Shown here piece by piece: positions 21,398-24,565 of a stretch of 24,565 nt of DNA. Every line of letters starts with the position of its first letter. The stretch's first letter is position 1. The translations under genes and the position numbers were made by a program. The DNA is taken from positions 1 through 24,565 of the forward strand of contig CAZYMD010000063.1 in assembly GCA_964649005.1 (NCBI GenBank), given 5' to 3'. A model generated the notes under the pieces. That model was not told where the DNA came from. It did not search any database and saw nothing but the letters and a program-made list of their open reading frames with translations. The stretch comes from CAZGMJ01 sp964649005. GTDB lineage: Bacteria; Planctomycetota; Phycisphaerae; Sedimentisphaerales; Anaerobacaceae.

Positions 21398-23908
21398 CTA
21401 CCCGGCTGATTCCGGTTCGGGAAGTCTCAACTCGGACACTATCGCGCCGAGCGTTGCAAGGATGGCGAAGCCGAAAACCCGCCAAATGCCTGTTCCAACG
21501 AGGTTTCCGAGCCCGATTCCAAGGTCCTTGGCGAAAAGCAATCCGGTCGCCGAAGTGAACATTATAGCCGCTGCAATGCCACAGGCGGTAGCGCAGACGA
21601 TTCGCTTCCATAATGTTGCCCCGCCGCAGCCTAATGTTACAGCCGATCCGCAAATACATACTACCGGAAGCAGAACACCCAGCCACCACCCCTTGGATTG
21701 TGGTAACGCTCCTGCGCTCTGCAGATAGACGAATTCCGCGAACGTCAGAAATGCAACCGCGCCAAGAGCGCACAAACCCATGTGCCAGTATCTGCTCTTC
21801 ATCTCCGCTCGTTTTTCCGCCCACATTCGCATACGCCGTCGTATGGTCAGGGGCCAGTTATAGAACAGGCAGAACACCCAATGCTCCAATAAAGCCCCAC
21901 CTTCGCCAAAGACAGGCACGATATGCACTGCTTCAGTCGCCCAATGCGCCGCCATGAATCGAGCTAAAGCGGGGTAGTGGTAGGTCATCTGGATGGGAAA
22001 AGCCAGGTAGCCTACGTATTTGAAGAATCCGAGGAATACTGCGATGTTGTAGTCCTTGAAATTGCGTTCCTTGATGACCAGATAAAGGACATACAATCCG
22101 CGCACGAGCGAGCCCGGCGAGATTGGAGTAACCTGAAATAGAGCGACGATTCCAAGTCCAGTGCCCCAGGCCTGGCTTCGAGGCATGTCCGGGTGCATCA
22201 GCACATATGTAATTGCCAGCGCCACAGAGACCACCTGTGTTACAGGCAGCGTGCAAACGTGCACCGCAAGGGATTTCAAATATTTCTGTATGAATGGCTC
22301 GTTGATCTGAGAGACGATCAACGCCGAATCTTCATCGCTGAGCATGTGCTTCTTCCGACCTTCGTTGAGCATGTCGCGAAGCCATTGTTCCCTCATATCA
22401 GCATTGAAATACAGCTTTATTGGCCGGATGAGAATATAGGAAAGACGATCCTTGGCGTATGCCCAGTCAGTTAAAAACCTATGAAGCCCCGCAGGTAGGA
22501 TCGAAAAAGGCACGTGAAATAAAAATCGCACGATACACTGCGAGACCTTGGTGGCTCTTTGTGCGTCCATTCTACCTGCGCGGTGCCAGCCTGTGATTTT
22601 CTCAGCCATTCGCCCATGAATTGCCCGACCAAGGTATTGCCAACTGCTTAGCATCTCTGCGTAGTGATTTCGCCAGTCCGTCCGGCCCCACGCCTTTCGC
22701 AAGACTTTGCCCAAAAACGGAATCAGACCGATCAGGAGGAATATCAGTATTGAAAACTTGCTTTTTCGCAGTTTCTGCTCCGATTTTTCGTCGATTAGAT
22801 TGCGAACGCGCCAGCCTGTTACGGCGCTGGAAAGCATCGTTGACCACAGTTCCTTACTGCCGAGCAGACGAACGTGATTGTGAGAAATATCTGGGACCGA
22901 ATTGCGGTATATGTGCTCGGCTGCCTTGAGTTCCTCAAGAGCCTCCTGCATATCCGAGAACTCGCTGCTGTGCGCCTGAACGAACTGTTCGAGTTTCGCC
23001 AAATCGCCCCGGTCGAACTGCACGAGAGAGCCTCTTTTTATCCCTTTGCCAATCAAAGCGAAATCGCCCGGACTCATCGGCAGAAAAGGCAGCAACGCCA
23101 GACCCGCCCTGAAATCGACTGCTGTCAGTCCCGCTTTGGGATCTTTGCCTGCGTCTTTGCGTTTGAGGCAATTGGGTTGGCTTTTACACGTGGACCATTC
23201 GTACTGTCTGGCGAATTCGTGCGCACCGGTTTCGTGCAGGAGTTCGACGAATTCGGTCATGAACTTTCTCTTGGCTCGGTATTCAGGAGAGCCAAGCACA
23301 TCTTCTTTGAAGTTCTCTTCCTCCTGCCATTTGGACAGCAAATCCAAACGATCATCTACCTCAAGCAGCCATGTCCGGCCGTCCACCCACTCACTCAGCT
23401 CGCCACAACTGCCAAGCTTGTCATCTACAAAAGTAGCGTGAATATCGACGACTGCCTTTTCATCGCCAAACTTCAAAGCGGCTGCACGTCGAATGAATTT
23501 TTGCCATAGTGCCCCAGCCCTGGCTGCTGTTGGATTGACCTGCAACTGGAACGGACCTTGAAAACCGATCCAGTACAGAACATTGCGGAAAAGCAGCGAA
23601 AAGCCTGATGGTGGAATCAGAATCTTCATTGCGTAGACTTTGTCAACTTCGAGACTCGTTGGAGCAGCGCTGTCAGAATCCACTTCGAGCACTTTTACTC
23701 GATAAACCTGCCCGGCGAATCCACCACCGACGAACTTGTCGATTTCGAGTCTGACGCGTGCGCTGGCATCCTCTCCGACTGCGCGAACGTCATACGTTAG
23801 CTCTGTGCCCGCTTCGTAGTGGACGATGCGCATGGGCCGATGCAGATCCAGCGCCTGGAATTGAGATTCAAGCTCTCTGCAAACTTCAACGCAATACTCT
23901 GCCGCCAT
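21398..23908 (-). CDS. Kinase-like membrane protein of 836 residues
   Basis: I recognise no named family. Residues about 52-285 follow a protein-kinase pattern: glycine loop GGGFAGQVY (61-69), VYAMKIL with K95, a hinge-like EWVDGRTW (173-180), LLHETGAHEF (223-232) where H-E-F stands at the usual HRD site, KSQPNCL with N246 and a DFG-like DFRAG (265-269). The canonical catalytic Asp is not evident, and about nine extra residues lie before N246. After a helical linker come membrane segments near 384-400, 548-570, 580-612, 622-640, 706-728, 740-762, 768-792 and 800-825. The start has GGGAG five bases ahead. It follows pgpA by 14 bases. Confidence 0.8.
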   Translation of the reverse strand: MAAEYCVEVCRELESQFQALDLHRPMRIVHYEAGTELTYDVRAVGEDASARVRLEIDKFVGGGFAGQVYRVKVLEVDSDSAAPTSLEVDKVYAMKILIPPSGFSLLFRNVLYWIGFQGPFQLQVNPTAARAGALWQKFIRRAAALKFGDEKAVVDIHATFVDDKLGSCGELSEWVDGRTWLLEVDDRLDLLSKWQEEENFKEDVLGSPEYRAKRKFMTEFVELLHETGAHEFARQYEWSTCKSQPNCLKRKDAGKDPKAGLTAVDFRAGLALLPFLPMSPGDFALIGKGIKRGSLVQFDRGDLAKLEQFVQAHSSEFSDMQEALEELKAAEHIYRNSVPDISHNHVRLLGSKELWSTMLSSAVTGWRVRNLIDEKSEQKLRKSKFSILIFLLIGLIPFLGKVLRKAWGRTDWRNHYAEMLSSWQYLGRAIHGRMAEKITGWHRAGRMDAQRATKVSQCIVRFLFHVPFSILPAGLHRFLTDWAYAKDRLSYILIRPIKLYFNADMREQWLRDMLNEGRKKHMLSDEDSALIVSQINEPFIQKYLKSLAVHVCTLPVTQVVSVALAITYVLMHPDMPRSQAWGTGLGIVALFQVTPISPGSLVRGLYVLYLVIKERNFKDYNIAVFLGFFKYVGYLAFPIQMTYHYPALARFMAAHWATEAVHIVPVFGEGGALLEHWVFCLFYNWPLTIRRRMRMWAEKRAEMKSRYWHMGLCALGAVAFLTFAEFVYLQSAGALPQSKGWWLGVLLPVVCICGSAVTLGCGGATLWKRIVCATACGIAAAIMFTSATGLLFAKDLGIGLGNLVGTGIWRVFGFAILATLGAIVSELRLPEPESAG

Positions 23909-23932
23909 CTATGCTCCCAAGACTATGCTCCC
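23909..23932 (-). repeat. 10-bp direct duplication at the pgpA end
   Basis: GGGAGCATAG occurs twice (minus strand 23932-23923 and 23918-23909), four bases apart. The first copy contains the pgpA stop codon; the second supplies the GGGAG ribosome-binding sequence and directly precedes the ATG of the kinase-like gene. Confidence 0.6.
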
Positions 23933-24426
23933 GTTCGGGCGAGCCACAACCGGACGCCGATCAGCAGTACGACCGCTGCAAATACGCCCGCCAGTAGATC
24001 ATCGGCCAGTATCCCCCAGCCACTTGGGAGTTTTTCGAGTTTCCGAATAGGCGGTGGCTTGACTATGTCGAATACTCGAAACAGCAGAAAGCCCGCTAAT
24101 GCGATCAGCCACGTCTGATAGGTCGATAAGCCATCTATGCCTAACAGCGGGCAGACCAGAAACGTTACGGATTGTCCTGCAAACTCATCTGCAACAACCT
24201 CTCCTGGATCGTTCCTGCCTGTAGCGCTTATTGCCGCCGGAGCGAGTTTTACGCAGATAATCGAGCCGATCAAAACCAGAATCGCCATCACAACTGCGAT
24301 GATCGTGGCCGAGACGCCGAGTTGACATATTATTCCGAAAACAATCGCCGGCGGCAGCGATCCCCATGTTCCAGGGGCTACTGGGAGCCAGCCCAGGCCA
24401 AAGCATGCTGTTAAAAGTCTTTTCAT
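23923..24426 (-). CDS. pgpA: Phosphatidylglycerophosphatase A
   Basis: PgpA removes a phosphate from phosphatidylglycerophosphate to give phosphatidylglycerol at the membrane. The 167 residues fit. Signatures are GLGWLPVAPGTWGSL (10-24), the acidic DPGEVVADEFAGQ (about 73-85), and FRVFDIVKPPPIRKLEKLPSGWGILADDLLAG near the C-terminus, with about four hydrophobic segments. No ribosome-binding site is evident ahead of the ATG. The gene lies 34 bases downstream of the truncated dgt-like gene and 14 bases upstream of the kinase-like gene. With cdsA in the same strand run, it belongs to phospholipid synthesis. Confidence 0.95.
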   Translation of the reverse strand: MKRLLTACFGLGWLPVAPGTWGSLPPAIVFGIICQLGVSATIIAVVMAILVLIGSIICVKLAPAAISATGRNDPGEVVADEFAGQSVTFLVCPLLGIDGLSTYQTWLIALAGFLLFRVFDIVKPPPIRKLEKLPSGWGILADDLLAGVFAAVVLLIGVRLWLARTGA

Positions 24427-24460
24427 AGTTGTCGAACGTTAACTGAGAGATTGGGGCAAG

Positions 24461-24565
24461 TCAAAGATTATTGGAACCGCCCGGCTGGATTTGCCTGAGC
24501 ATTTTCAAGCAGAAGCGGTCTGTCATACCTGCGATATAATCGCATACAGCTCGCTGTAAACCATG
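24461..24565 (-). CDS. C-terminal end of dGTPase-like protein (partial)
   Basis: The last 34 codons of a gene that begins beyond the right edge. The translation includes RAVCDYIAGMTDRFCLKML, which matches the conserved C-terminal segment (VCDYIAGMTDRFA) of deoxyguanosinetriphosphate triphosphohydrolase-like HD proteins. The short tail after it ends in a TGA at 24461-24463. The catalytic HD motif would lie outside the window. These enzymes hydrolyse dGTP or other dNTPs to the nucleoside and triphosphate. The motif is strong, but assignment rests on this segment alone. Confidence 0.8.
   Translation of the reverse strand, partial: HGLQRAVCDYIAGMTDRFCLKMLRQIQPGGSNNL

Noticed and set aside
21228..21824. 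198-codon minus-strand frame overlapping the end of the kinase-like gene
   Set aside because: It is a shifted frame of the 836-residue gene that runs on into the structured element; its translation has no motif.

Overview
The window is a gene-dense bacterial chromosome segment, most likely from a planctomycete of the Phycisphaerae/Sedimentisphaerales type. This is inferred from a PEP-CTERM sorted protein (VPEPGTLLML plus an Arg-rich tail), A-rich 'AAACAAACCCAAT' spacer repeats of a kind I recall from such genomes, and several long conserved-looking proteins of no familiar family. No rRNA, tRNA, CRISPR array or intact transposon was recognised.

Layout. 1-941 is a gene-free, repeat-rich and hairpin-rich stretch. 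942-3934 (+) holds pgk, rpe and accD (glycolysis, pentose phosphate pathway, fatty-acid synthesis); a terminator and promoter-like sites separate them. 3977-5050 (-) is an AT-richer PEP-CTERM beta-propeller-like surface protein set between two GC-richer blocks. 5051-5492 is a gene-poor spacer. 5493-11488 (+) is a compact run hisC-hisB-ispF-cysS-ruvC-ruvA-ruvB (histidine and isoprenoid biosynthesis, tRNA charging, Holliday-junction processing), with hisB/ispF and cysS/ruvC overlapping at start/stop codons. Everything from 11546 to 24565 lies on the minus strand and, in transcription order, reads: dgt-like C-terminus (cut by the window edge), pgpA, a large kinase-like membrane protein, a 140-bp structured inverted-repeat element, two unknown proteins, purA, uppS, cdsA, phoH, a 7TM-HD phosphohydrolase (pgpH type), ybeY, a CorC/HlyC-type CBS transporter, and recO. 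recO converges on ruvB.

How the genes fit together. uppS, cdsA and pgpA serve cell-envelope lipid synthesis. phoH, the 7TM-HD protein and ybeY form the widespread PhoH-PgpH-YbeY block linked to RNA processing and cyclic-di-AMP turnover. ruvCAB and recO are recombination genes facing each other.

The most unusual material is (i) the 140-bp inverted-repeat element enclosing three consecutive hairpins at 21191-21330, (ii) the 836-residue protein with a kinase-like N-terminus lacking a normal HRD motif and a polytopic C-terminus, (iii) the roughly 97-bp-spaced A-rich repeat array at 148-555, (iv) a 7TM-HD protein without its extracellular sensor, and (v) a YbeY whose third zinc histidine is aspartate.
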